Assembly: GCA_023376005.1 (NCBI GenBank)
Contig: CM042143.1
Span: 88,264,914 to 88,328,913 of the forward strand
Source: Doryteuthis pealeii
Lineage: Eukaryota > Mollusca > Cephalopoda > Myopsida > Loliginidae
DNA length: 64,000 nt
Reading direction: 5' to 3'
In this document: positions 21,982 through 33,714 of the stretch, one piece after another
Layout: each line of letters opens with the position of its first letter
Position numbering within the stretch: position 1 is the stretch's first letter
Made by a program: the position numbers and the translations under genes
The notes under the pieces: generated by a model
The model's input: only the letters and a program-made list of their open reading frames with translations
Database searches by the model: none
What the model was told of the DNA's origin: nothing

Positions 21982-22640
21982 ATATATACTAAGCGTGTTG
22001 GTAAATCCCTCGCGTGAGAAAAAAAAAACAGCAAATAGTTTGATTGTAAAAATATACTACCAAACATCAACCGGGGAGAAAAAAATTTTTGAAAAAAAGG
22101 AAAAGACCAAAGATAGTCGTACCAACAAAAAAATAATCTATTGGTACAGTATTTGGCCAAAAGAAAAAACAATTTATATGTATATAAGATAGATATGTAT
22201 TCATATAACCGCTAGGAGAATAGCTAATAAGTAAAAAGTGCTCAATACCTAAGTAGAGCATAATATATAATATATATTACCAAACAGAAAATAGATAACT
22301 CTAAGTTTCGTGTGGTGTGCCCATTCATCAGACGGAAAGAAGATGAATTTCTGCCCTGTCTAAACAGTAAACTCCAATGATTTAATCGATATATTGATAC
22401 TCGTGTTCCTTAATTGTACTACCGTTATCATTTTAACAACCTCCTAATCCGTGCAAAATGAAATGCAAAATGTATATCCTGATTATCTGGTGTTGCACTG
22501 TAACACCGATGGAAAGAAGTGTTGGACTTCAAGTTGGGATTTTGTTGAAAAATGAAACTTATTTGATCACAATCAAATCGTGATAGCCATGCAGAAACCG
22601 TGTAAGAGTATCTTGGTCAGTCTATGAACTTTTCAGCAGG
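20874..22640. other. AT-rich interior of copy A
   Basis: Contains a TA tract (about 21,690-21,724) and further TA runs near 21,850 and 21,950. An 80-codon frame on the minus strand (21,013-21,255) is also seen in copy B at 44,241-44,483. That sharing follows from the duplication and is no evidence of coding. No known motif was seen. Confidence 0.5.
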
Positions 22641-23260
22641 CCCCTCGTAGAGCGAGGAATGAATCCTCCCCAATCTGAGACCCACCCTGTCGGTGGGGCT
22701 GTAGAATATATCCGATGCACCCTGTAGAGGTGTAAGATCCCCTAATGTTAATGTAATCCCCTTGTTAGCCGTGGATGGCGACCCGTTATGCTTAAATATG
22801 GAACGCTGGTAGCTGAGCAGTCCATGACATGTAATACTTCACTTCGGCCCTTACTTGGGCTAGGTGGGTAGTCTAAGAGGCCTCCTCAGATCAATTGGTT
22901 GGTCCCCGTCAAGCCCTACCACCTATATGATTGTCCCAACCTATTGCATGTCCCAATCCTTTTTATCATATATCTTCTAGTAAGCGGTGGTTGGGGGGTC
23001 TTAATGTCCTGGGTATGACGTTAAACTCTCTCTGATGGTGAAGTTCCAATTCTGGAGCTCTGGGGTGTGTGTGGTACCTTTTCATCCCAGGTCCACTCTG
23101 ACTCGGAGTGGTAGTACCTATTAGGGTCAAATCTATGGGTTAAATAATAAAAAAGAAATGAGTTTGAAAAATGAAGTGCCTATAAAGAATGAATGAAACA
23201 AAACGTATTCGGCACAGAATATCCAATAAGGGTTGACATGCCGTAAAATCCAACCAGCCA
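22640..23260 (+). repeat. Interspersed repeat R, long copy (copy A)
   Basis: It reads from CTCGTAGAGCGAGGAATGAA through CCACCCTGTCGGTGGGGC, AGCAGTCCATGACATGTAAT and GGACATGCC-type tail sequence. Mirror copies lie at 42,120-42,780 and 49,800-50,425. The shared 3' tail (GGGTTGACATGCCGTAAAAT) closes it. Confidence 0.75.
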
Positions 23261-23629
23261 ACAAACCAATCAATCTGAGACAATCATGTCTTTCCTTTCT
23301 TTTTTTTTTCTTTTTGCTTCATATATCGAAGCACTTATGGCTAATGTAGACAGTCAACTCACGTTTGCTTGATTGCTGGTCGCTATTGGCTTTAATCAAC
23401 TTAGCAGAGTGAGAACCCCAAACTTACAATAATTATCTGTCCGCTTCTGTGTCATTTACGATAACAAACTAAATCAACTGAGGATATGGTGTCTATCATA
23501 AATGGTTATTAATTGGATTATGCAATTTTTGTATGTTCAAGTTTTAATGATTCTGGTCGCCATTTTAGGCTTTTGTCGTCCTATTGGTAAATCCAATGGT
23601 AGAAAAAAAGGGTGTAGTCTCAGTAGTTG

Positions 23630-24175
23630 AAAGTCTGTTGTATCCTTGAAATTCTAGGTGTAACAGAGTGTACTCCTTTAGTCCAGTTGGTATTCTTGAA
23701 ATCTAGTGGAACAAGAGTGTACTCCTTGTAGCAGAGAATCCAGTTTGTATTCCTTGAAAGGTGTAACAAGAGTGTACTCCTTGTAGCAGAGAATCCAGTT
23801 GTATTCCTTGAAATCTAAAAGTGTACTCCTTGTAGCAGAGAATCCAGTTGTATTCCTTGAAATCTAGGTGGAACAAGAGTGTACTCCTTGTAGCAGAGAA
23901 TCCTTGAATCCTAGCAGTCCAGTTCCTCTCCTTGAGCATCCAGTTGTAGTCCTTGAAATCATAGAACAAGAGTGTACTCCTTGTCAGCAGAGAATCCAGT
24001 TGTATTCCTTTGAAATCTAGGTAGAACAAGAGTGTAGCTCCTTTATAGCAAAGAATCCAGCCGTATTCCTGGAAATCCAAGAGTGTAGCTCCTTATAGCA
24101 AAGATTCTAGCCGTATTCCTTGAAATCCTAGGTAGAACAATAGTCTAGTTCCTTATAGCAGATAATCCAGTTGTA
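23630..24175. repeat. About 60-bp minisatellite (copy A)
   Basis: Units contain CCTTGAAATC, AACAAGAGTGTACTCCTTGT and AGCAGAGAATCCAGTTGTAT, with one partly scrambled unit near 23,900. Counterparts: 41,300-41,790 and 50,805-51,285. Confidence 0.9.
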
Positions 24176-24366
24176 GTGTTCCTTCAATGAGAAAATCCCG
24201 TTAACAACTGATTCTAGGATAGTTGCAAAAGATCATAGATGCTCAAATGCATTTTTGGTCTCGTTTCTGATTGGTTCATTTTATTGGAAATGCCTGCTGC
24301 TGCTATTTGGGAAAGTCAATAAATATGAGTGTGAACATTACGTGCATCTTATACCAAGATATTCTA

Positions 24367-24730
24367 GGGCACCTCACGTGGTGTAATGGTTAGCAAGCTA
24401 GACGCGTAGTCCATTGTTAGTGAGTTCGATTCTCACTGGGTGCCCTATAATCTGGCCTTGTGCCACATCTAAGCTAAGCTTAGTAAATAACTATACCAAG
24501 ATATTCTAGGGCACCTCACGTGGTGTAATGGTTAGCAATCTAGATTCGCAGACCATTGTTAGTGAGTTCGATTCTCACTGGGTGCCCCACACTTCTGGCC
24601 TTGTACCACATCTAAGCTACGCTTAGTAAATAACTATACCAAGATATTCTAGGGCACCTCACGTGGTGTAATGGTTAGCAATCTAGATTCGCAGACCATT
24701 ATTAGTGAGTTCGATTCTCACTGGGCGCCC
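24367..24730 (+). repeat. Three tandem tRNA-like units (copy A)
   Basis: Units of 79 bp at 24,367-24,445, 24,509-24,587 and 24,652-24,730 recur every 142-143 bp. Each has a box A (TGGTGTAATGG), box B (GTTCGATTC), a T-arm-like hairpin (GTGAG/CTCAC) and GGGCACC/GGTGCCC ends. The spacing before box A is three bases too long and no clear anticodon arm forms, so these are tRNA-like repeats, not proven tRNA genes. Copy B has five units. Confidence 0.75.
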
Positions 24731-25359
24731 CATATTTCTGGCCTTATGCCGCAGCTAAGCTACGCTTAGTAAATAACTATACCAAGATATTCCAACACAA
24801 GTAGCGAAATGGTTACCGCACAGAAAAGGAATCGATGAGACGAGTTCAAATTCCGATTGAATTTGCTTTTCATTCCTTTGTTTTAATAACGTTCATATCC
24901 ATCAACATTGAACGCCCTGTCGACAGAGATTAGAATACACTGAATGTATCCTTGCAAAGGTGTAAGATGCATCCCCCCCCCCACCAAAGAATTCTTGTAT
25001 CTGTTGGGTCAGTAAAATGGCAATTCCTGTTATAGAGTAAGTGAGTGGAGAGGCTTTCTGTGTTTGGATATACCAATCACATAATGAGCCAGAAAGTTTG
25101 GCGCAAATACCAAAAACACAGGTAGAGAGACCCGGACCAGATCTGAGAGGCAGCGACTTTAAATCCTCTCCAAGAAATCACCCTAAGATACCGATATCTT
25201 CTCCAGCACCGCGCGGTAAGTCCCTTAAAACTCAACTTTTATACACAGGAAGGACTTTATATTGTTACTCATTGTTTTTACCCCGTTAATAAATTGTTAA
25301 ATTAAAACTAAGTTTTAATTCATTTATTTGTTGCTGTTAGCATTATATATTAAATAGGG

Positions 25360-25606
25360 GCCGGGTTAGCTCAGTCGGTAGAGCGTTCGGCTAGAAACCA
25401 CAATGTTCCTAGTTCGATACCGGTCCTCGCCAACTCAGCATATGAGTAGCACAGGGATCTGTGCGGTAAGTAAGGAGCTGATGGTAGGTATGGCGCTCCA
25501 CCTCAGATGCCAAAACAATCACTTGGTCTAGCGCTAGTGAAAAGGGGATAGACTCCCTCGCTGTCTGGCTGATACCGACTTTAGACCGCCCCATCGACTT
25601 TACTTA
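25360..25606 (+). repeat. SINE family 1 (copy A)
   Basis: Full length, with intact A and B boxes. Counterparts: 39,575-39,834 (reverse) and 52,446-52,697. Confidence 0.9.
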
Positions 25607-26159
25607 CTTATTACTACACAATATCTTTTTCAGTTCCAAAAAATAAGCGGGGATGGTAAGCACGCATTGTACATTTCCTATCTTATTTGCATCTTGTTTT
25701 ATTTGAGGGAATTTACCTCTCTTCAGCCGACTTGCATTTTGGTTGAAGGGGCCCACGGCCAAGAACATTGAAAAATACTGCTGTAGACACTATTAAGCTG
25801 AGCAAAACTTAGTGAAATTCTATTAAGCTCGCTTACGACATAGATGACTGATCACTGACAAACAGCAGGTACTCCAAGGCCTGTATGTAGAATAAGCAAA
25901 ACTTGATAAACAAATTGTTATTTTAGTTTTGTCTAACTCAATGCTACGAACAGGGGCTATCAAAACGGGGTGTCGAGTTCAGCACACTAGGGAATTGTCT
26001 GCTTGTGTAGCTTGTAACCCTAGCGCTTTAGCAAGTATATTTTGTTGTCTAAATATTTAAAAAACAAAAATACTACTCTGACTCATGAGGAGAACCAACT
26101 TCCGGTAGAACGGTTTAAAAGAAGTGGGCCTCACAGGCAATACACAAATCTTATTATAG

Positions 26160-26448
26160 TGGAGACGCGGTGTCTAAATGGTTAGAGTCTAAAGGAAAAT
26201 AGATCGTCGACCCCGAGTTCAAATTCCTGGATGAAGCTGTTTGCATTTCACATGGTGCTTATACCTTGGGAAAGGTATGAATCCAATTCCCCTCCAGCTA
26301 TGGCAATAGCAGCGCAGACTGGGCTCTTTAACTATGGCTTGGGTAAAGCAGTCTAGGAGAAGGGAAACTCTGAATTCAAACCTGTTAAACTCCGCTTAAG
26401 AAATTGACCTCGTATCGTATCCTGCTCAGGACGAGGAGTTGGTAAATA
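26160..26448 (+). repeat. SINE family 2 (copy A)
   Basis: The head GTCTAAATGGTTAGAGTCTA is damaged by indels relative to copy C (53,253), where the A box reads TGGTCTAATGG. Confidence 0.8.
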
Positions 26449-26454
26449 TATATT

Positions 26455-27000
26455 ATAAATGGAGATTCGGTGCTCTGTCTGTAACCGAAACTATATCACT
26501 GCCTACGTCACAACCCTCAAAAATGCACAAGTTTATTAATGAGTATTTTAATTTATAGTCAAAATCATTAATACATAGAATAAAACATTTATTATCGGGA
26601 TCTCCACGAAAAAATATCAGTTAGATTTGCCTCAAAACTACCCATGTTATTTGTGCATTTTAAACCTGCAAAGTTTTTTCTATATCACTAATAAAAAGGT
26701 TTACATTATTATATGATGTGTTGGCTAATTTGCATACTGGTTTTAATAAAACCGGGTTTAATAAAGAATACTTGGAATTATTGATATCTAATAATATCGT
26801 TTTTTCTCAAAACATATTAGAATCAATCCTATGAATGATTTTATATAGAAACAATCAAAATGTAATTAAAATAATGTAATCTTTTTTTATGATTTCTTTT
26901 AGCTTAGTTTATTAATAATCACCGTCAAAATTATACAAAGAAGAAATAAATACATTCAAAAGATAACAACAAATACTTTCAAAAAAATGAAACACAAGAA
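26455..27000 (+). mobile_element. Helitron-related segment (copy A)
   Basis: It shares GGAGATT...CTGTCTGTAACCGAAACTAT and a later GCTAATTTGCATA...TTTAATAAA block with the Helitron at 15,270-15,886. No clean TC start or CTAG end was found, so boundaries are approximate. Counterparts: about 38,200-38,738 and 53,545-54,060. Confidence 0.5.
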
Positions 27001-27660
27001 AAGAAATGGAACACTCAATGTCTTATACAAATTGTTCCGTGTTGCCTCTTTGACCAGTAGTGAAACTAAGTAAGGTTTGTATATGGGCTCTGATCCTTAC
27101 CTATTTCCACTTGGAGTCTCATAGACGTATAAATTTTAGGGCTCAGCAACAATTGATAAAATGGGATTTAATAAAATCAATTAATCTATTCTAATACTGG
27201 AATAGTGGTGGGTAGTTAAATTGATAAATGATTATATAGAATAAAGTATCGCTAACAGGTTGATTTAATGACCGTTACATATGACAAGGAAGATACTTAT
27301 ACAGAGTTGTATGAGCGAAATGTCTAATATGAAAAGAGTTTTGCTAGAGAAAATTGAATATTACTTAATATTAAAAAGATGAAAATGTTTGCTAAGGATT
27401 TGACTAGCAGTAATCTAAGTTCCGAGAGAAGAGAGTTATTGGAATGGAGAAGAACGAAGTTGTTGAATATGCGTTCCCGTAGAATAACATGAAAAACAAT
27501 TCATGACCCATGTAATAAAGGAGAATTTTTATTACACGAGCAAACTTAACAGAAGAGAATACAAGCATGATTTAATTGCGCTGGTCGGCGTGGCAGAAAA
27601 CTACGCCTCGATTTGTGTCCATCAGTTTTTCATTTTATAAACACTATTAAGGTCCATATA

Positions 27661-27941
27661 TAATATTTACCAACTCTCCGCACGAGCAGGATACGACACA
27701 GGTCAATTTCTAAGCGGAGTTGAACAGTTTAAATTCAGAGTTTTCCTTCTCCCTAATAACTTGGTCCTAGCCATGGTAAAGAGTCCGTCTGCTGCTATTT
27801 ATCATAACTGGAGGGAGAGTGGGATTCATACTTTCCCAAGGTCTAGCGCTAAGTGAAATGCATTACCCACGTCAGGATGTGAACTCGGAGCGACGAGTCC
27901 TTCCACTGACATTAACCATTACATACCACGCACTTCCTAAC
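27661..27941 (-). repeat. SINE family 2 insertion unique to copy A
   Basis: A reversed family 2 SINE is flanked by direct repeats TTAAGGTCCATATA (27,647-27,660) and TTAAGGTCCCATATA (27,942-27,956). Copies B (about 37,509-37,535) and C (about 54,770-54,787) carry the same flank without the insert. This is a clean filled/empty site comparison. Confidence 0.9.
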
Positions 27942-28573
27942 TTAAGGTCCCATATATGGTTAAATAGATTAAAAAGATGAGTTTACAAAATCTGTTTAAA
28001 TGAGTTTGAAAAAATTGAATACACGAGAAGAAATGAATAAAACAAAACTCTTCGGCATTAAAATAACTCAACGAGGGTTGACATCCGTATCCAACAAACC
28101 AACCACAAATAAATATGTAGAATCAGTCAAAAGAAAACTCAGCCTATATTAAATTAAGCATGAACACACGGCATTTTTGTAATGATGTAAAACACGACTT
28201 AAAATTTTGAAATTCGGACAGTTGTCCTCATTTTATAGTTCAGGCTCTGTATCCTCCCTCGGGCCTATGAAAATTTGTGTTTATACATACCGACAAAAAG
28301 ATGAGCACAACAGTCGAAACATAAAATTTTTCAACATCAAAGCCTCATCTAAAAAAAATACAGATAAATAACACAACCACTATACAGGGTGTCCACAAGT
28401 TTGGTACATGGAGATTTCACTATTGTATTTATGATTATTTTTCCGAGAAGGCAGATATGGTTAATCTTTACAGTAAATAAAATATAACATAACAATTAAA
28501 TTTAAGAAATAAAATTTCCTTTTTTGCTTTTGTTTAATTAGATAAAAATACTTTACTTTTATAAATTTATTTA

Positions 28574-28673
28574 NNNNNNNNNNNNNNNNNNNNNNNNNNN
28601 NNNNNNNNNNNNNNNNNNNNNNNNNNNNNNNNNNNNNNNNNNNNNNNNNNNNNNNNNNNNNNNNNNNNNNNNN
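28574..28673. other. Assembly gap (100 N)
   Basis: Exactly 100 unknown bases, the conventional length for a gap of unknown size. The left flank matches copy C near 55,382. The right flank matches the far end of copy C near 63,786 in reverse. Confidence 1.
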
Positions 28674-28831
28674 AAAAAAGAGAGAGATTCCAAAAAAAGT
28701 ACTCATTGGGTTATCCGATGGAGACTTACAGGCAGTAGCTGTCATACGCCAGAGGGACTATTTTTGATGGTAAAAAATAATACTTAGGTGATTTTAAATC
28801 ATACATATACCGTTGCAATAGTTTTACAACA

Positions 28832-28862
28832 GAGAGAGAGAGAGAGAGAGAGGAGAGGAGAG

Positions 28863-28901
<39 letters not shown>

Positions 28902-28914
28902 CAGAGAGAGGGTG
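28832..28914. repeat. (GA)n microsatellite
   Basis: An interrupted GA tract. The partner in copy C (63,580-63,655) is an uninterrupted CT tract. Confidence 0.95.
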
Positions 28915-29179
28915 GGGAATGTGGAGCACCCCTTCATCACCATTACTCCAAGGTCTCATCTCTGTCTCCGGGTGGAGTTATCTGTAGGGTGCATCATGGA
29001 TAAAAATAGAAAAGGTGTTTATAAAAACCCAAAAATTGAGTACCATCGAGAAGAAATTTATTCGAAACTTTGTCGGCATTAATAACCCCAAGAAGTTGAT
29101 ATGCCGTAAACAAAATAAACAAACTCCGATGCACCGCAACATGTAATTTGTATGTTGTTAAAAAGCTTTAAAAAGCATT

Positions 29180-29410
29180 TTTTTTTACCCATAGATGGGA
29201 CCCATAACAGGTACTACCACTCTGGATAAGAGTGACCTGGGGTATATAACAATGAAGGGGTATTCCACGCTCCATAGCTCTCCAGAACATGTAGCCTCAT
29301 CATCAGATTCATTTTTAGTGTCATATCCAGAACTTCCTCTTGCCCCCCTGCAGAGGATACACTCGATATATTTTAAGCCCTGTCGACAAGTCGCAGCTTT
29401 TACCAGAATT
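29180..29410 (-). repeat. Interspersed repeat R fragment (copy B)
   Basis: ACCCATAGATGGGACCCATA through GACAAGTCGC. Counterpart in copy C: about 63,095-63,300. Confidence 0.65.
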
Positions 29411-29861
29411 TCTCCAGTAGAAAAAACATTTCTATTTTGTCAACCCAACGTTCTTAATCTTGGTCGACTTTCATTTTATCAAGCCTCACTAACCAGCAAT
29501 TTGGATATACATTGTAATGCACACATTAACACCACACATGGGAGGTCGGGCAGAAAACCGAGCGGCCTGGTGTCTCAATGTCAAACAAGGCACGAAAAGG
29601 AGTGAAACAGAGAGAAAAGTAGCCTCCACAAGCAAAGAGAATCAGAAAGGAAGGAGAGACAACAGCAGAACCTGCAAGAATGACGCTTTGTGTGCAGTTA
29701 GTAGACCATACACTGCCATTCAAATGTTGGCCTGGTCAGCCACTTGTGCAGATGCAAATAGAAAAATTGGACACAGCACCATCGTCTTTAGTAGACAGAA
29801 GGATGCTAACAACATACAATGCACACAAAAGACGAGCCTGTATGCCATGCTGTTAAGACTT
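29411..29861. other. Unclassified (copy B)
   Basis: A 118-codon frame at 29,517-29,873 has a shorter, altered relative in copy C (62,615-62,800, reverse). No known domain was seen, and the two arms do not preserve the same frame, so I do not call a gene. Confidence 0.45.
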
Positions 29862-30150
29862 GCTCGTAAGTAGTGTCAACCCAGCATTCTTAAATTTTAT
29901 CGATTTAATTTCATCAAGCCTCACCAACCCGGCACTTTGGGTATACAGACATTTTAATGCACACAAAATACTAGTCTGCCTGCCATGTTACTAAGCCTTG
30001 CTCGTAAGTAGTGTCAACCCAACGTTCTTAAATTTTGTCGATTTAATTTCATCAAGCCTCACCAACTCGGCACTTTGGGTATACAGACATTTTAATGCAC
30101 ACAAAATACTAGTCTGCCTGCCATGTTACTAAGCCTTGCTCGCAAGTAGT
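29862..30150. repeat. 137-bp minisatellite, 2 units (copy B)
   Basis: Unit boundaries at CTCGTAAGTAGTGTCAACCC (29,862 and 29,999) and a final CTCGCAAGTAGTG (30,139). Each unit carries GCACTTTGGGTATACAGACA. Copy C has three full units at 62,196-62,620. Confidence 0.85.
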
Positions 30151-30159
30151 GTCATCAAT

Positions 30160-30675
30160 GTCAGGCAACGTAGAGAGCTCTCCTTTCTGATGAGGTTTCT
30201 TTTACTGACAGCACCCAGCCCCTGTCACTCAATCTCCCATTAAGTAAACCGAAGCCCCCAACATTTCGAAAGATGACCTAACAAGCAGGGGCTGGGGTAA
30301 GGGACAGGGGCGACTGGGGGGCTGGGTGAAAAATCAAAACAACAGATCTTTTTAGTGTGGGGATGACGTGTTCAGACACGGCGCTGGTTTTATACAATTT
30401 ACAGATGTTCGTTTGAAATTGAAAGTTTTTTTTTTCTCATCGGTCATGATTGTAGCATGGCTGGTTTAAAGTTAGGGGTCTTATTCGGCGACGGCGCGGG
30501 GGGGGGGGGTTACTCTGATTCCCGTCGCTCCGAAAAAGAATTGTTTAGATGCCAAGAGGCATGACCAACAATTAAAAAAAAAACCAGTTAGAACTAAGTG
30601 AAGTCTTCTTAAACCCAGGATATCTAGCTAAAGTACAAATCATTGGTTGGTTGGTTGGTTGGTGGGATTTTACGG
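30160..30675. other. GC-richer unclassified DNA
   Basis: Contains CAGCCCCTGTCACTCAATCT, a 10-11 G run near 30,500 and no coding frame. The counterpart is 61,680-62,190. The right edge is a reversed shared tail (GGTTGGTTGGTTGG...TTTTACGG). Confidence 0.5.
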
Positions 30676-30679
30676 TATA

Positions 30680-32010
30680 CACTCGTGAACAAAATAAATG
30701 GGCCAAGCAAGTATTATACATTTTATTGTACAAAAAGCTAAATTAAACAAAATACAATTGAACAAAAAACAAAAACGAGTCTTATATACACAGAACAAGA
30801 CATTTACTTTAATAAATGCTTAGTATGGAATCGCTTTCCCCTTTGATTTCTTTAAAAGATTAACCCTTTTAACCATGCTTTCAACCAACTTGGAACACTG
30901 TGAAGAGGGGATGCTATTCCATTCATTTTGCAGAGCTTCCCACAGTTTTTCTTTGTTCGAAAAAGTTCTTCCAGTCAATGCACGAGATATTATGGCCCAA
31001 ATATTCTCGATTGGGTTTAAATCGGGGCTTTGGCCAGGCCAAAACATCACATCAATTGAATTATCGGCAAGCCATTTCTTAGTGACTTTAGCGGTGTGTG
31101 CAGGTGCATTATCCTGTTGAAAAATAATGTTATGGGATACTCCCAGTTTCTGGATACTTGGAAACAGTCCTGTTTCTAATATTCGAATGTATTCCTTTGC
31201 ATTGATTGACGCCTCACATCTAATAAGTTCCCCAACTCCTGCGGCATTAAAAGTTCCCCATACCATTATGCCTCCATTCCCGTGTTTCACTGTCATTTTT
31301 ATGCAACTTGGCGATAATACTTCTCCGGATCTTCGAATGCAGCGTTCGGGAGCATCACTAAAAAGACAAAATCTTGATTCATCGGACCAGAAAACATTCC
31401 TAAACCATTCTGTATCTTTCTTGCCATAACATGAGACAAATGTCTTTCTATCATTGATGTTCTTCTTAGATAATAATGCCTTCTTTGTGCACCTTTTTGA
31501 AGAAAATCCCATTTACTTCAATCGTTTAGATATTGTCATTCTAGAAATGGAATTTCCATCCGCTGTTTTGAATGGTTTACTATGGTCAACATAAGTTTTC
31601 TTTCGGTCCTTCAAAACAGTCATTTTAAGCCTGTGGTCGTCCTTCACAGTGGATGCTCTAGGGCGACCAGATCCAGATTTCCTTTTTACTGAACCTTCGA
31701 TTTCGAACCTTTGACCAATTCGCTTCACAGCAGAGAGAGATGTCACATTTTCTTTTTTCAAAATATCGAAAATCTGCTTGTAAGTCATATTAGACTGCCT
31801 TAATCCTGCAATTCGATTTTTCATATCCTCGCCCAGATGCGGTTTTACCTTTTTAGGACTCATTTTTACCACTAAATTATTATATACTCTAATATTAATG
31901 ATCTAAAAAATAGGAATTTGTAGTTAAATTTCAGTAAATTCCTGAAAAATATCGAAAAATCTATTTTCTTCCTTCTTTCAATCTTGGCCCATTTTTTCTG
32001 TTCACGAGTG
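30680..32010 (-). mobile_element. Tc1-like transposon (copy B), inactivated
   Basis: A 1,331-bp element with 28-bp imperfect inverted repeats beginning CACTCGTGAACA and containing ATGGGCCAAG. TA flanks both ends (30,678-30,679 and 32,011-32,012). It sits in a shared SINE/LINE tail: joining the flanks at one TA rebuilds the tail motif. The transposase is on the minus strand and interrupted. Confidence 0.95.
30820..31863 (-). pseudogene. Tc1-like transposase with premature stop
   Basis: Same 347-codon frame as the copy at 60,492, but codon 117 is TAA where the other copy has GAA, so only 116 residues would be made from the first ATG. Other differences relative to that copy are R7K, K12E, G75D, R113K, A126T and S174R, plus at least one silent change, with no indel. 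The downstream part still reads through the whole catalytic domain (SDES, QQDNAPAH, SPDLNPIEN). A start at the next ATG would lack the DNA-binding half, so the copy is a pseudogene. Confidence 0.95.
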
Positions 32011-32034
32011 TATTAACCCTTGTTAGGTTATTTT

Positions 32035-32355
32035 AAGTAAAGTCGTCGGAGCGGTCTAATGTCGGCATCAACAATACAGCGAGGGAGTCTATCCGGCCCT
32101 AAATCCGCCCTAGCTCAGTTGGTAGAGCGTTCGGCTAGGAACCACAAGGTTCCTAGTTCGATACCGGCCCTCGCCAACTCAGCGTATGAGTAGCTCAAGG
32201 ATCTGTGCGATAAAGTAAAGAGCTGATGGTACGTGTGGCGCTCCACCTCAGATGCAAAAGCAATCACCTTGGTCTAGTGCTAGTGAAAAAGGGGATAGAC
32301 TCCCTCGCTGATTGGCTGATACCGCCTTTAGGCCACCCCGACGACTTTACTTTAC
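32035..32355 (+). repeat. Head-to-head SINE family 1 pair
   Basis: A reversed 3' fragment (32,035-32,094) abuts a nearly full forward copy (32,103-32,355) with A box TAGCTCAGTTGG. Copy C has the mirror image at 60,003-60,320. Confidence 0.85.
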
Positions 32356-32454
32356 TTTGGTTATTTTATGCCGAAGACATTTTGTTTTATACATTCTTGA
32401 TAGGTACTCAATTATTTTAAAACTCAATTTTTAAAAACATTTTTATAAACTCAC

Positions 32455-32905
32455 TTTGTTCTATTCAACCCATAGATGGGACCCTAACAGATACAACCAC
32501 CGCGGGTCAGAGTGGACCTGGGAGTAATGATAATGAAGGGGTACTCCGCATTCCTCAGAGCTCCAGAACTGGAACTTCATCATCAGATACAGTTTAACGT
32601 CATACCCAGGACAATAAGACCCTCAGCCACCGCCTTTTAGCACATATATGATAAAAGGGTTGGGACTTGTCATAAGAGCAATAGGGTTGTGACAATCATA
32701 TAGGTGCTAGGGCTTGACGTGACCAGCCGATTGATCGAAGGTGTGGGGGGGGGGCTCTCCGATCAACCGTGTAGCCTAAGGGCTAAGGGGGAGTTTTGTA
32801 TGTCATGGACTGCTCAGGTTCTATCCTTAAGCATCATTGGTCGCTACCCGTGGGGGAGGGTCTTACCCCTTTACAGTGGTGCTGTCGGTGTATTCTACAG
32901 CCCCA
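32455..32905 (-). repeat. Interspersed repeat R (copy B)
   Basis: Landmarks ACCCATAGATGGGACCCTAA, GATCAACCGTGTAGCCTAAG and CCCAGGCGACAGGGC. Counterpart: 59,430-59,910. Confidence 0.7.
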
Positions 32906-32960
32906 GGCGACAGGGCAAACAAAGCACTGCACGAGAAGTGGTGTATATGGGAATATATAT

Positions 32961-33236
32961 TTACCAACCCCTCCGCACGAGTAGGATGCGGCACAAAGTC
33001 AATTTCTTAAACGGAGTTTAACAGGTTTGAATTCAGAGTTTTCCTTCTTCTAGACTGGATACCTAGCCATTGTTAAAGAGCCCAGTCGGCCCTGCTATTT
33101 ACCCATAGCTGGAGGGAGGATTGGATTCATACCTTTTCCAAGGGTATTAGCGCTATGTGAAATGCAAACAGCTTCGTCCAGGGATTGAACTCGGGTTGAT
33201 GAGTCCATTTCCTATGACTCTAACCATTAGACCACA
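32961..33236 (-). repeat. SINE family 2 (copy B)
   Basis: Reversed copy ending in CCATTAGACCACAAATG. Counterpart: 59,113-59,392. Confidence 0.85.
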
Positions 33237-33589
33237 AATGTATATGGGAATATATGGTAATGAATCAGATCTACGAAGCCACTGTAGAATAAAGATAGTT
33301 GATTGTGTATATCGTTTACTCGTATTGTATAATAATAGGAACAATTCTTATGTAGGAGTCAATAGAGAAATAATAGGAAGAAGCATAACGATTTGTTGGT
33401 TGGTTGGATTTTACGGCATGTAAATCCTTTTTGAGTTATTACATGCCGAATACATTGTTTTTGTTAACTCATTTTCTTCTATTTAACCCATAGATTGGAC
33501 CCTAATAGGTACTGGTGTAATGAATATGCATATACCCAGTAAGTAATATGATTGGTTGATGTCACCTATAAATACCGAACAATGTAGAA

Positions 33590-33690
33590 ATACAATTGCT
33601 TACTCTTACTACGCCTACTACTATTACTACTACGACGCACCAGCTTCCCTACTTACATGCGAGTGTACCACATTACTACTTCTACTAATA
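33590..33690. repeat. (TAC)n-like tract
   Basis: Imperfect TAC/TACTAT repeats. Counterpart 58,665-58,755. Confidence 0.75.
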
Positions 33691-33714
33691 TATCCCTTAC
33701 CCGTATATAACAGG

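Larger units (their letters stand above)
19092..28573 (+). repeat. Repeated unit, copy A (forward, truncated)
   Basis: This 9.5-kb segment matches copy C from 46,391 to about 55,382 in the same direction and copy B in reverse. It ends at the assembly gap. It differs from the other copies by one SINE insertion (27,661-27,941) and by many one-base indels, which become dense after about 25,000. Confidence 0.95.

Noticed and set aside
28461..28745. A 94-codon frame running across the gap
   Set aside because: One third of it is unknown bases; the frame is an artefact of the N run.
29517..29873. 118-codon frame in copy B
   Set aside because: The mirror segment in copy C keeps only part of the frame, and no domain is recognisable.
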